Shown piece after piece: positions 1 through 10,094 of a stretch of DNA of 23,354 nt. The stretch is taken from the NCBI GenBank assembly GCA_018902385.1, contig JABSSW010000115.1, positions 1 through 23,354 of the forward strand, given 5' to 3'. The DNA comes from Physcia stellaris (Eukaryota > Ascomycota > Lecanoromycetes > Caliciales > Physciaceae). Both the position numbers and the translations under genes were made by a program. Under the pieces are notes generated by a model. That model worked only from the letters and a program-made list of their open reading frames with translations, did no database searches and was not told where the DNA came from. Position 1 is the first letter of the stretch. Each line of letters begins with the position of its first letter.

Positions 1-479
1 TACATTTCGATTTTCGAATTTTTGATTTTAAATGTTGATCAATTTTCAATTCAACATTTGTTACGCATTTTAATCAGAATGAAACACAACGAAAAAATGA
101 ATTTGTTTCGTTGTCGTCAAATAACGATGTCGTTGTGTTTTGTTATTATCGATTCAAACGTGATTTTCAAACAAATGAAAATGCGTATCAAAATGTTGAA
201 AATTAAATCAAAATTTAATAATTTTAAAATATTTTGATCAAAACGAAAACGAAACGTGATCGAAATCGTCGTCGTCGTCGCAACAACGATAATCAATATG
301 AAAATTCGTTTCGTATATCAAAAACGAATCGCACGATCAAAATTTCAAACACGCAAAATGTAAAAATTAAAACAATTTGAAAAATTGATTGCGTGATTGC
401 GAAAATATATCGTTTTCGATTTTGTTAATTTTCAAACAAAAATGAAAACAAGTTAATCGACGTCGTTTTTGATGACGAC

Positions 480-830
480 AAAAAAAATCAATGACGTAAT
501 TATGTTGATGCTCAATTTGAAAAACAAACATGAAAACAATATAAAAATTATTTGTTAACGTTGTTTAACAATTCGATAATTCGTATCATTTAACGCGATT
601 ATTGTTATTGAAAATGTCAAACAATTGTTTCGACAAAACGTTGTTGCGTTCAATCAATATTTAATCAAATTGTGAAACAAATTGAAACGTCGCGTTTCGA
701 ACGAAAAATGACAAAAAAATTGTGATCAAAATTCATGTTTTCATTTGTATCAAATGTGTAAAAATGCGAAATCATGAAATCGATTTTTTTATTTCAAATT
801 AATCGTTAATTTGTTAATTGCGAAACAATT
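480..830 (+). pseudogene. gag: Gag (capsid) remnant of chromovirus 1
   Basis: A weakly conserved stretch resembling the retrotransposon Gag domain. From base 501, in frame with a TGA at 531 read as Trp, the residues read FEKQTWKQYKNYLLTLFNN. This fits the 'W-x2-F/Y-x3-L' core seen in fungal gypsy Gag proteins. It is followed by Gln- and Lys-rich helical sequence up to about 700. Gag would form the virus-like particle in the cytoplasm. A Cys/His cluster near 743-785 could be a decayed zinc knuckle, but its spacing is off. Position just upstream of the protease supports the assignment; sequence similarity alone is modest. Confidence 0.45.
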
Positions 831-1213
831 GTTTGTCGACGATAATACGTTAAATAAATCGTCGAACAATATCACGAAAACAAAACAAAATAATGAAAAT
901 GATCAAAAAATCAAAAAAATAACAATGACGACGACAAAATAAAAACAAAAAATTTCGCGTAACAAATTTGTTGAATTTGACAACGTTTAAAAAGTAATCA
1001 AAATCGATTTTCGAAATCGCAACAAAATCAACAAAAAAAATGAAAATCGAAATCAAAATCACAATTTCGTATTTTCAAAATTCGAAAAACCGCGTGTTTT
1101 TCATGTATGCACAAATCGAATCATAACAAATGATTTTGTGTGTGAAAAATTATACGCAAATTTAAAAAAACGCAATCAAAATCAAAATCAATCGTCGAAA
1201 AAAAACGAATTTA

Positions 1214-1396
1214 ATGTTTGTCGTTGAAACATTGAAAATAAATTTAAAACGAAATAAATTTCGTGTTTTGATAATCACGTTATCAATCAAAACATTTGTT
1301 ACGCAAACAAACAATACAACAATTATTTGTTTGATTGATTTTGATGTCGAAACGAATTTATATACAAATTTTTGTCAAACAAATACAATTGTTTAA
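1214..1396 (+). pseudogene. Retropepsin-like aspartic protease remnant of chromovirus 1
   Basis: The protein segment contains CLIDFDVETNL with the Asp codon at 1337-1339. It aligns with the active-site region of gypsy proteases, usually L-I/V-D-S-G-A-E-A-N/x-L/F. Here the catalytic Asp survives, but Ser-Gly-Ala has become Phe-Asp-Val, which C-to-T and G-to-A changes explain. The enzyme normally cleaves the Gag-Pol polyprotein inside the particle. It lies between the gag remnant and RT, as expected. Only about 60 codons remain open; downstream sequence to 1900 is broken by stops in every frame and contains the rest of the protease and linker. Confidence 0.6.
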
Positions 1397-1923
1397 ATTC
1401 AAAAAAATTGTTAAACAATATGTAAAAACTGTTGACGATCGTGTAATTTAAATGTATGAACATTATGAAAACGTGTCGTATCATGACACGAAATAATGAA
1501 AAACATGTAAAAAAAAACAAAATGTTGATTTTGAACGATTGATATGCGTGAATACGACATGATTTTTGAATATTTATGATTGAATATTGTCGATTTTGAC
1601 ATTCGCTGATATGATCGTCGTTAATTATATCGTGATGATAATTATGAAAATTCAAACAAATTTCAATCGATTTTTGTTTTGCGAAAAATTCGTTGATTTA
1701 ATTATGATTGTCGTTGCGAATCGCGATCGTGTTTATGTCGCAATGTCATATCAAATATTTTTTTAACACAAAATTATCAATATCGAAAACGAAATGTTGT
1801 TCGTTGTGATGCGTTATAAATGAATCGCAACGATCATGATTTTGATGTTATAAAAAATTAATCGAAATATTTTCCAAACGTTGTCGAACAGTTTGAATAA
1901 ATGATCGAATCGAACATGTTATT

Positions 1924-2836
1924 GATTTGCAATTAAACAAAAAATCGCGTTTTGAATTTATATACAATATGTCACATAACGAATTTATTGTTATACGCAA
2001 TTATTTCGAAAACAGCGTTGACGAAAAAATGAATTCGTTTTTCAACGTATTTGCGAAAACATTTGTGTTGTTTGTCGAAAATCAAATGACAATTTACGTT
2101 TATGTGTGAATTATCGAAAATTGATGAAATCGCGATCAAAAACAATTATTTATTGTCGTTATTGTTTGAGACGCTAAAACGTTTCGCGAATGTTAAACAT
2201 TTTATCAAAATAAACATTCGAAATGCGTATCGTAAAATTCGTATTTGTCGAAAAAATGAATGAAAAACTGTTTTCGTATTCGTTATGAACAATACGAATA
2301 TCAAATGATGTTTTCGATTTTGTAACGTTTTTGCTATTTTTAATTTTATGTTTGAAGCATTATAAATACATTGACGTTTTTTTTTTTTTTTTTTTTTTGC
2401 GTGATGTATTTGAATGATATGTTAATTTATTTCGAAAATGAACAATAACATTGAAAACATATTCGTTTGATGTTTCAAACGTTGTTACGTTATCGTTTGT
2501 ATGTCAAATTGAAAAAATGCGAATTGTTAAAAAAATCAATTTTTAAATTTCGTTGTTGAAAATGATATTCAAATGAAACGTTCGCGTATAAACGTAATCG
2601 TCGATTGATTTGAATTCGAAAATGTTAAAAATATGATGATTTTTCTAAATTTTGCTGAATTTTATAAACGTTTTGTTAAAAAATTTTCGCAAATCGTAAC
2701 ATCATTTACGAATTTGACACGTGATGCGAAAAAAAAAAATCGTTTTTCATTTGTTATGACAAAGAAAATTAAAATTGCGTTTAACGAATTCAAAATTAAA
2801 TTCACGATTGTTTTTATTTTTACGCATTACGATTGA
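1924..2836 (+). pseudogene. pol: Reverse transcriptase domain of chromovirus 1
   Basis: RT normally copies element RNA into DNA. The domain starts with FEFIYNMSHNEFIVIRNYFE (1945 onward; gypsy consensus 'xGPIYNMSxxEL..LREYL'). It shifts frame near 2083, continues as LRLCVNYRKL (2094 onward; 'LRLCVDYRxLN'), then FIKINIRNAYRKIRI (2201 onward; 'xTKLDLRxAYHxIRI'). The active-site box reads YLND at 2407-2418 instead of YLDD, followed by MLIYFENE. The motif-A Asp is Asn (AAC, 2213-2215). The domain ends with the conserved FLNFAEFYKRFVKKFSQI block at 2640 and on. A run of 22 T at 2377-2398 replaces the residues just before the catalytic box. Both catalytic changes are G-to-A after a purine. Certainly dead. 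Confidence 0.9.
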
Positions 2837-3330
2837 AAAACGAAATTACGTATGAAAATTGATGTTTTTGATCGCGAAACAAATAATATGTTCAATCAAA
2901 AAAACAAAAACGATCAATAACATTTTATTGTGTTTTTCAATTATAAAATCAAAAAAAACAAAAATTAATTGAAATACGCATGACAAAAAATTGTATACAA
3001 TAATATTTGATTTCAAAAATTGAAAACATTATTTGCAAAATAGCAAACATTTTATTCGCGTTATTTTTGATCATAACAATTTTCGATATTTTATGACAAT
3101 TAAAAAATTCAATGCGAAACAAATTCGCTGAATTGAAAAATTAATTGCGTTTGATTTCAATATAAAATATCGCAAAAACAAATTGAATTTTGCGAACGCG
3201 TCGTCGAAAAAATTTAATTTTATGAAATCGAACGATAACGACAAAAACAATAATAAATTTTTATTTATTTTGCGAAACAAATTTCGCAATCAAAATTATC
3301 AATTTGATTTGCAAAACGATTAACGTGTGT
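2837..3330 (+). pseudogene. pol: RNase H domain of chromovirus 1
   Basis: RNase H removes the RNA strand of the RNA:DNA hybrid during reverse transcription. Directly after the RT connection the frame reads THYD, TGA (2834, former Trp), then KTKLRMKIDVFD, matching the 'x-DASD' start of gypsy RNase H with its first Asp retained. A frameshift in the poly-A near 2951-2964 leads to NTHDKKLYTI, where the consensus has DKELxAI, so the catalytic Glu is now Lys. VIFDHNNFRYF (near 3069-3101) keeps the third acidic residue. RQIRW is encoded with TGA at 3129. Other TGA codons at Trp positions occur at 2970 and 3021. A Lys/Asn-rich tail runs to about 3320. Confidence 0.88.
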
Positions 3331-3710
3331 TTGTTTTAATCAAATTTGCAACATCGATAACGCGATTGCGTAACATTGTTACGATAAATATTCGAAATAT
3401 TGTTTCGAATGAAAAAGTTTTCGATAAACATGTTTGCAAAATTTTAAATATTGTCGCATTTCGATTTTTAATTTATCAAATTATGAAATCGAAAAAATTT
3501 TATTTGAAATTGCGAAAATCAATAATTGCGTAATTATTCAAATTACAACAAAAAAACGTTTTTGTTGTTGAGAAACAATGACGTCAAAAATACGCAAACA
3601 AACAAAACGAATTTTCGAAATAAAATGTTGAAAAAAATGAATTGTTTCGTCGTGATTTCGCAATTTATGTGTTTAAAAATTTCGTTACAAAACAAAAAAT
3701 TTTTCGTATG
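3331..3710 (+). pseudogene. pol: RNase H-integrase linker of chromovirus 1
   Basis: About 380 bases between the RNase H and integrase domains. The stretch 3327-3533 stays open for 68 codons and 3526-3711 for 61 codons in a shifted frame. Neither has a recognisable motif, which is normal for the variable linker of gypsy polyproteins. I assign it to pol from position and strand only. Confidence 0.5.
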
Positions 3711-4700
3711 AATTATGACGATTTAAATGTTGAACATTTTGCGCGAACAAAAATCGAAAATTTTGTGCAACGTAAATATTTTTAATTTGATATGATTAAA
3801 AAAATAACAAATTATGTACGCATTTGTTCAAATTGTTAACGAATACGAATTTATCGACATAAATTTTATGACGACATAATAGCAATTTTATCAAATGAAA
3901 AACAATCATTTGATACAATTATCATGAATTTCATTACAAATATATTTTTTGCTAAAAATTTTTATATTGAAAAAATTAGCGATTCAATATTAATATTGAT
4001 AAACAAATTAACGAAATACGCAACGTACATAACAATCACAAAAACGATAAACGCGATAAATTTTGCGAATTTGTTATGACGAAAATTCGTATGTCGTCAT
4101 GAAATGATGCGTAACATTATTTCGAATCGAAAATTTTTTTTCACAAACAATTTCTGATTTATTTTGTGCTAAAATTTGAAAACGAAACGTAAATTTAACA
4201 TTGTTTTTCATTCACAAACAAATGAACAAACAAAAAAACAAAATGTTGTGTTCGAACATTATTTGCGTGTGTATTGCAATTTCAAACAAAATAATTGATC
4301 AAAATTGTTATTCATGACACAATTTATTTACAATAATAATAAACATTCAAACATTGATCAAACGTTTCAAAAATTTTTGTCTGAATACGTTGCGACGTTA
4401 AACAGCGATTTTGTGAACAATTTTCAAAAAAAAAAACAACATTTGCAACAAACAAAACAAAAACGTTGCGAAACAATTGAACGCATTTAATGAATTTGTG
4501 AAAAACGATTTTCGAACAACAAATCAAATATTATAATGAAAATCATATAATGAAAAATTTTAAATTTGAAAAAAAAATGTTGTTGCGTGATATAAATATA
4601 CGTACATTGCGTTTCAAAAAAAAATGATAAACAATTAAATTTTTCGAAATTGTCAAAAAAATAAATACGCAAATTTACGAATTTGATTTGTTTAAACAAT
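3711..4700 (+). pseudogene. pol: Integrase of chromovirus 1 (H2C2 zinc domain and rve core)
   Basis: Integrase would insert the cDNA copy into the genome. The zinc-binding part is visible: a Tyr (3714) in place of the first His, His at 3735-3737 in VEHFARTK, and Cys-x2-Cys in ICSNC (3822-3836). The core begins with SFDTIIMNFITN, where the consensus is MDF. The first catalytic Asp is AAT (Asn) at 3927-3929. Near 4115 a SNRK motif replaces SDRG, and QTNEQTKKQN near 4222-4245 replaces QTDGQTERQN, so all three catalytic acids are lost. The conserved FIYNNNKHSNI block (consensus AEFAYNN) follows at 4321. Later segments include LLRDININTLR and FEIVKKINTQIYEFDL, typical of the C-terminal integrase region. 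Confidence 0.88.
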
Positions 4701-4841
4701 ATGAATTAAATACATTTTGTGTTTCATTTTTTTTATTCGAATTTTGATATAATCGTGACGACGCAAATTCAAAATCAATCGATATTAATGAAAAACGAAA
4801 AAAAATGAAAAATATCGCAAATGCTAAACAAACGCATTAAA

Positions 4842-5105
4842 AAAAATCAATTTGAATATTTTATTGCATAAATAAATTCATCGTCATATGAAAATTCGTG
4901 AAAATCAATGAAACATTTCGAAAATACGAAAAACGCAATTGTCAAATTCGAAAATACGCGCGAATTACGCAAATTTAAAAAAATTGCGAAACGTCGAAAA
5001 ACAAACAAATTCAAAACGAAATCGAACGAAAAATTTTCAACAAAAAAACAAACACGTCAGTTTCTAAAACTGAAAAAACGTGAACGATTCAAAAAACAAA
5101 AATAA
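4842..5105 (+). pseudogene. pol: Chromodomain at the C terminus of chromovirus 1 Pol
   Basis: Reading from 4842, with TAA at 4869 and TGA at 4899 standing for Trp, gives FEYFIA-W-INSSSYENS-W-KSMKHFENTKNAIVKF. This matches the chromodomain core 'Y-L-V-K-W-x-G-Y-x-x-x-x-x-S/T-W-E-P-x-x-x-L'. In chromoviruses this domain reads histone H3 lysine-9 methylation and directs integration into heterochromatin. Both conserved aromatic Trp codons are now stops. After the domain come about 45 Lys/Arg-rich residues ending in TAA at 5103-5105, which I take as the end of Pol. Confident from motif plus position directly after integrase. Confidence 0.85.
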
Positions 5106-5428
5106 CAATAATTACGACGCAAAAACACAAATAATAAAATGATATTGTAAATTGTTTTTGATTACATGCACAATTTGCATACAACAAACAAACAACAAAA
5201 CAACACGTCACAACAAAAAACAAAATTCAACATTTAACGAGAAAAAACACAACAACAAACAAAATCATGCGATCATTAAATCGAAAAAAACACGAAAATG
5301 TAAATTAACGCGTCAATAAATTTATCAATCAAAATTCATATCACAACAATCAAATCGATTTCGATTGCGTCATGTTAATTGTTCTCGCGTTTAATGAAAT
5401 TTTGTTTATCATTGATTACGCGATTTGA
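5106..5428. other. AT-rich stretch after chromovirus 1, no gene
   Basis: Purine-rich on the plus strand, with many short 'aacaaac' motifs between 5180 and 5270. The 3' LTR of chromovirus 1 should begin here if present, but with the 5' LTR outside the window it cannot be delimited. No reading frame or structure recognised. Confidence 0.5.
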
Positions 5429-5667
5429 TTGAATCGAAATCGACGTAAAAACAAACGCGACAACAAACGAATTTGTTTGCGATGCAAACGCAACGAAATC
5501 AACAAACGAAACAAACGCAAACGAAACGAAAACGAAAAAAATCAAAAAAACGACGCGAAAATCGAAAAACGAAACAAAAAAATTCGAATTTTTTTTTTCG
5601 AACAAAGACAAAAGTAAACGAAAAAAAAAATGACAAACAAAACGATTTTTTTTTCAACGAGTTTTGA
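5429..5667 (+). pseudogene. Unrecognised Lys/Arg/Asn-rich coding remnant
   Basis: Two overlapping plus frames (5429-5617 and 5473-5667) encode low-complexity Lys, Arg, Asn and Glu. Under the mutation process inferred here, Glu becomes Lys and Asp becomes Asn, so the ancestor could have been a mixed-charge, possibly coiled-coil or disordered protein. One frame contains ICLRCKRNEINK with a Cys-x2-Cys pair, too little to name. It could equally be non-coding purine-rich DNA. Confidence 0.25.
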
Positions 5668-5735
5668 CGTGACAATTAACGCAAATTTACGAAAAAAAAT
5701 CTTGATAAAAAATAACGAATTTTTTTTATGTCATT

Positions 5736-6470
5736 TTGTTTCATGTTAATCACGTTATGCGTCAAAAATCGTATGTTATTATTTTTTCAATGTTGAAAAA
5801 TCAATTTCAAATTGTCGTTATTTTTGACAGCGAAAATGCGAACGTTGTTTTGCAATTTGTAAAAAACATTGTTTTTTTCACAATAATGAAAATTTTTGTT
5901 GCAAAATTCGCATTTGTTTTGTTTGTTTTCGTCAAAAAAAACGCAAACGTGTTTTGAATTATAACGAAATTTTCGAACGCAACGTTGACATTATATATGA
6001 ATTGATTTTGTTACGCGTCAAATTGATATGAAACAACAATGTGTGTTTGTTTATTGAATTTGATTACAATGCGATCGCGAACATCGCGATTCGAATATAT
6101 ATTTGTCGTATTGATTGTATTCAACAATTCGAACGTAAAAAAATTATCAATTTAATACGCGTCAACAACGTCATCGTTATTTGTAATACATTTACAGCAA
6201 AAACAACAAATTGCATGTTTTTGCGAAACGTAACAAACAACGACGAAAAAAAAATGAAATAATGAATTTATTGTATCGTTATCACACGCATTGCATTGTC
6301 GACGTTCGAAAATCAATTTCGTCGTCATTGAAATATTATTGCGACAACATCATCATTTGCAAAAACGATGTGATAATTGTACAAACAACGATATATCATA
6401 TTGATATCATTGTCGCAATAATTGTTGTTATCGCAAAAACAAAAAAAATCAAATGAAATATTTATCATGT
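5736..6470 (+). pseudogene. Unrecognised Cys-containing coding remnant
   Basis: Frame 5736-5957 is open for 73 codons and continues past TGA at 5955 (consistent with Trp) into LYMN-W-FCYASN-W. The other frame then reads 6041-6262, ending in ICRIDCIQQFERKKIINLIR and VICNTFTAKTTNCMF. Long open stretches broken mainly by TGA suggest real coding ancestry. A Cys-x3-Cys pair and a Cys-x7-Cys spacing are visible, but I cannot match them to a family. It sits between the two chromovirus remnants and could be ORF1 of a retroelement or a separate sequence. Function not assigned. Confidence 0.35.
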
Positions 6471-6950
6471 TATGAAATAAAAATGTTAAAAAAAAATTCA
6501 AAAAATGAATTGAAAAATTGAAATAAACATTCATTAACACGCGACGCGATTTATTTCGATTCGATTTCACAACACGAACGCGATATTTGAAATTACATTA
6601 CATTATTATTGCTATTTCTATTTATTGAATTACAATGTTTCAAAATTACACGTCGAAAACACAAAATTATTTACAAAACAACGTTGTTGCGATACATTTC
6701 TGATATATTATAAAAACATTGATAATTGACGCGAAAAATCGATCATTCAGAAAAAAAACAATTGTAATGAAACGAAATCGATCAAGCGAACGCTAAAACG
6801 CTGTGAATTTAATTGTCGCATTTCGTGTTTATATATTCGAAATTTCACGAATTTCTTTTTGTTTTTTTAACAATTAATTTTATTATGTGTTTAACATTTA
6901 TTATAACAATTCATATTATTATTCGCACATTCTAATCACGCAATGTTTAC
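6471..6950. other. AT-rich stretch, no gene recognised
   Basis: No frame resembles RT, which should precede the RNase H tail of chromovirus 2. RT and most of RNase H are therefore absent, so chromovirus 2 is 5'-truncated or was replaced here by unrelated sequence. The stretch 6770-6850 keeps a few CT/AG steps, unlike its surroundings. Confidence 0.45.
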
Positions 6951-6954
6951 ATTT

Positions 6955-7735
6955 TTACAAATATCGCAATTTGAAACAATTTATGATCACAATTAAATTG
7001 TCGTCACGTCAAATTCGATGAATTCAAAAATTGAATCGATATAATTTTTTAATCGATTATCGTTTCGATAACAAAAATTTTGTTGACGAATTTTCAAAAC
7101 GATTTGATCACATGATGATTATTGAAAAAAACGTCGAAAACAATCGTCAAATTTTGAAACAATTGCAAAAATCATTGATCGCAAATTCGAAACGTTTCGA
7201 AAAAATGCGAATAAATGCGATCAAAATCATGAATGCGATGCATGTCATGAAACGATTCATGAATGCGATACATAACATGAAACGTTAATCGCATTTAAAT
7301 AATTTAACAATCGAATCAATCAACGTTGTTTCGAAAACATTTAATTCAAAAAATTTAAAACGAAATCGAATTTCAATCAACGTTGTTTCGAAAATATTCG
7401 ATTCAAAAAATTCAAAAAATTCGAAACATTCGATTGAACAAAAATCAAACGTGACATTCATAAAACGAAAAATTTTTGTGTTAAAATCAACGATTGTATT
7501 TGAATGCGCAATATATAAAATTCGAATACAAATTGTTTTACGAGAAAAAACGACATATAACGACGAGTCAACACAATCATTGTTGAATTTCGTTCGTGAT
7601 TTGATCGTTAAAAATCAATTCGTTTTTAAAACATGTCGAAAATTAATTATTTCGAAAACAAAAACAAATCATTGACAACACAAAAATGAATTTTTGTATT
7701 ACGATGACGTCGTTTACATTTCAAAAAATTTGCGT
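6955..7735 (+). pseudogene. pol: RNase H tail and linker of chromovirus 2
   Basis: The frame reads NLKQFMITIKLSSRQIR, then TGA (7019, consensus Trp), then IQKLNRYNFLIDYRFDNKNFVDEFSKRFDH. This corresponds to the end of gypsy RNase H ('NLxxFM..K.L..RQ.RW...L..F.F.I.YRPGxxNxxADALSRR'). A helical Lys/Asn-rich linker follows with two short internal duplications: an 18-residue-scale repeat around NAMHVMKRF / NAIHNMKR (7222-7288) and a 57-bp period repeat starting at 7316 and 7373. The first RNase H acidic residues lie in missing upstream sequence. The linker ends just before the integrase zinc domain. Confidence 0.8.
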
Positions 7736-8460
7736 GAAAACGTTATTCGTGTCAATCACGATAATTCGTTCGTTGATTACTTCGACATCGAACGAACGTT
7801 AAAATTGATACGTCGAAAATATTATTGATCGAATCAAAATTTTATCGAAATTTTTAAAATGCGACAACAAATCAAAAAACATTGTGAAACATGCATCGTT
7901 TGCAAACGAAACAAGATTGCACAACACAAATCATACGACGAAGTTTTTTTTTCGATTTTTGAATTTAAATGAATTGATTTTTTCATGAATTTCGTAACAA
8001 AATTTTTTTCAAACAAAACGTGAAACGAAACGATTTACGATTCGATTTTAATGATTGTGAATCGTTTAACGAAAATGATTTATTACATATCAATAATTAA
8101 AACGATTTTCGCAAAAAAATTGATCGAAATTTTATTTCGCGAAATCATTCGATTTCACGATTTTTTTTCGTCAATCGTTATCGACAAAAATTTCATTTTC
8201 ATATTCAAATACAACGATGCGTTGTGTTACGACTTGAAAATCAAACGTAAATTGTCAATCGTTTTTTATTTTCAAATCGATAAACAAATCGAGCGAATGA
8301 ACAACGTCATAAAACAATTTTTTCGCGTTTTCGTCAATTTCAAACAAAATAATTGAATAAATATGTTGTTCATGATCGAATTCGTTTACAACAACAACAA
8401 ACACGCATTCACAAATTTTTTTCGTTCGAAATCATGTTTAAATATTCGTTTTGCATGTTT
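7736..8460 (+). pseudogene. pol: Integrase of chromovirus 2 (zinc domain and catalytic core)
   Basis: RVNHDNSFVDYFDIERTLKLIRRKYY followed by TGA (7826) matches 'HDDPLAGHFGxxRTLELxRRxYxW'; the second His is Tyr. HCETCIVC at 7880-7903 supplies the Cys pair. The core reads DFFMNFVTKF (consensus 'MDFV'), with the first catalytic Asp now Asn (AAT, 7988-7990). The second Asp (GAC, 8183-8185, in SSIVIDK) and the Glu (GAG, 8291-8293, in KQIERMN) are retained. VNRLTKM and EFVYNNNKHAF are further standard integrase blocks. Loss of one catalytic acid and several stops make it inactive. It is better preserved than the integrase of chromovirus 1, which has lost all three. Confidence 0.9.
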
Positions 8461-8469
8461 TTCGAAAAA

Positions 8470-9281
8470 AAACATGAAACAAAAAAATTAAATTCAAATT
8501 CGCAAAGAAACACGTTAAACATTTAGTTGAATTATTTCGAATATTAAAAAATAATTTATTCGTGACACAACAACAACAAACGATGTACAAAAACGAACGT
8601 ACGAAATCAATATCATACAACGTCGAAAATTACGTGAATTTGAACGATAAAAACATCAAAATTAAACGAAACAAAAAGTTGAAATGAAAATTCTTTGAAT
8701 TATTTCAAATTTTAAAAACTATAAAAAATCAAATTTATCGTTTAGATTTATTCAAACGTTGACGTATTCACGACGTTTTTCACGTTTTTTTGAAAAAATT
8801 CAATTTTTAAAAAAAAAAAAAACATACGTCACATTTTTTTGAATTTTCGTATCAAATTGAAAATATTGAATTCGACGAAAACATGAAAATGAAAATCACG
8901 AAAAAATTTTATGAAATCGAAATCATTAAAAATAACAAAATTTTCAAAACAAATGAAATTTCAAACAAACTTTACAACGAATTCGATTTTTACTATTTGA
9001 TAAAATAAAAAAATTATGAAAACGCGATTTGAAAATTTGCATCGTTTGTCAAACATTTTCGAAAAATTTTGCGACAATTTCACAACGAAAATTCAAAAAA
9101 TTTGATGTCAATAAAAAAACAAATCATCGAAAATTACGAAAAAAATGAATTAAAATATTTATTGCATGTTAATACATTTTCGTTTTCAAAAATTTTGTGT
9201 ATTATTTATTGTTTAAAATTTACGACGTATGAAAAATTGAATTGTATTAAAAACATTTTCAAAATTTGTTGTTCGATTTGA
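8470..9281 (+). pseudogene. pol: Integrase C-terminal region and chromodomain of chromovirus 2
   Basis: After a frameshift the plus frame reads KLK, TGA (8685, Trp), KFFELFQIL, matching 'KLxxKFxGPFxIL'. RIHDVFHVF (8763-8789) matches 'IHxVFHVSLL'. The chromodomain then reads FYYLIK, TAA (9006, Trp), KNYENAI, TGA (9030, Trp), KFASFVKHFRKILRQFH, close to the consensus 'YYLVKWKGYxxxTWEPxxxLxxxxxLLxxFH'. It would direct integration toward methylated histone H3K9 chromatin. As in chromovirus 1, the two core Trp codons are stops, the first TAA and the second TGA. An open frame runs on to 9281 without recognisable motifs. Confidence 0.88.
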
Positions 9282-9290
9282 TCGAACGAT

Positions 9291-10094
9291 AAATCATTAA
9301 ATAAAAAATGTGAAATGAAATAAAAAAAAATTCGAAATTTGAATATCAATGCGATCGCGATTAATGAACGTTTATCGCGTTATATATTTTTTTCATGATA
9401 TCGATGTTAATATTCGAAATAAAAAAATGAAAAAATAAAAAAATGTTCGAATTCAAAATTTTCTGTCAATAAATCAAATGTCAATCATTATATCGAAAAT
9501 TGTGAATAATACGAAATTAAACATTCGATTATAAAAACAACAAACAATTGATTTATCAAATTATGTTTTTTTTGAATTATTCAAAAAAATGTTTTTTCAA
9601 ATTTTTAACGCAAATTGATTATTGAATTCGAACAAAAATAGTTCGAAATGCGAAAATCACGATCATAATGATTTTTCAAATTAATGTAACGTCAAAACAA
9701 ACAAAATACGTCAAAATTTCTGTTAATATGTTGATTTCAAAAAATTTCGATATTTAAAAAAATGTATGTAAAAAATAAAAATTCAAAATTTTCGAAAATG
9801 CGATTCGTATTTCGTCAAACAATTCGATTATCGAAATTCGAATGATTTCGAAAAAAATTAATTTCAATCATTTTACAATTCGATCAACGATAAATTCAAC
9901 GAATTCATATTGTCAGTCGAAATCGCTCGAATTCGTACGATTGAATAAATAAAATATGAATAAAAAACAATTGCAAAACGTAATTTGTTTTGTAACGATT
10001 AATAAATCAATATATTACATTTCAAATTATACATTTTTGATGTCAATAATTCATTAAATTATAATATTTCTAATACGAAATTTACAATTTTATC
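9291..10094. other. AT-rich stretch, no gene recognised
   Basis: Short A and T runs, no frame longer than about 50 codons with plausible composition, and no internal repeat that I can align. Likely contains the decayed 3' end of chromovirus 2. Confidence 0.5.

Larger units (their letters stand above)
1..5105 (+). mobile_element. Ty3/gypsy chromovirus 1, degenerate, 5' end outside window
   Basis: An LTR retrotransposon with recognisable gag, protease, reverse transcriptase, RNase H, integrase and C-terminal chromodomain remnants, in the order typical of Ty3/gypsy chromoviruses. All lie on the plus strand over about 4.6 kb. The reading frame moves between frames (for example near 2083 and in the poly-A around 2951-2964) and is interrupted by many TGA codons at conserved Trp positions. 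The 5' LTR and start of gag lie before base 1. I could not place a 3' LTR after 5105 because no second copy is available for comparison. Nearly all C in CpT and CpC contexts has been lost, so the element is old and fully inactivated. Confidence 0.88.
6955..9290 (+). mobile_element. Ty3/gypsy chromovirus 2, 3' half only, degenerate
   Basis: A second chromovirus, distinct in sequence from the first, represented by the RNase H tail, linker, integrase and chromodomain. From about 6955 to 8460 a single frame can be followed. It is broken by TGA at 7019, 7673, 7826, 7970, 8021 and 8354, and by TAA at 7286, with no TAG. Most of these fall at conserved Trp positions. A frameshift around 8460-8470 moves the rest into another frame. 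No RT is present upstream. LTRs were not identified; candidate 3' LTR sequence would lie after about 9280. Confidence 0.88.

Noticed and set aside
241-300. GTC/TCG triplet run near 267-281 as a microsatellite or Arg-rich motif
   Set aside because: Only about five units, consistent with general TCG enrichment.
5160-5270. Spaced short repeats (aacaaac) as a CRISPR-like or regulatory array
   Set aside because: Spacing is irregular and there is no conserved unit longer than 7 bases. It is low-complexity purine/CA sequence.
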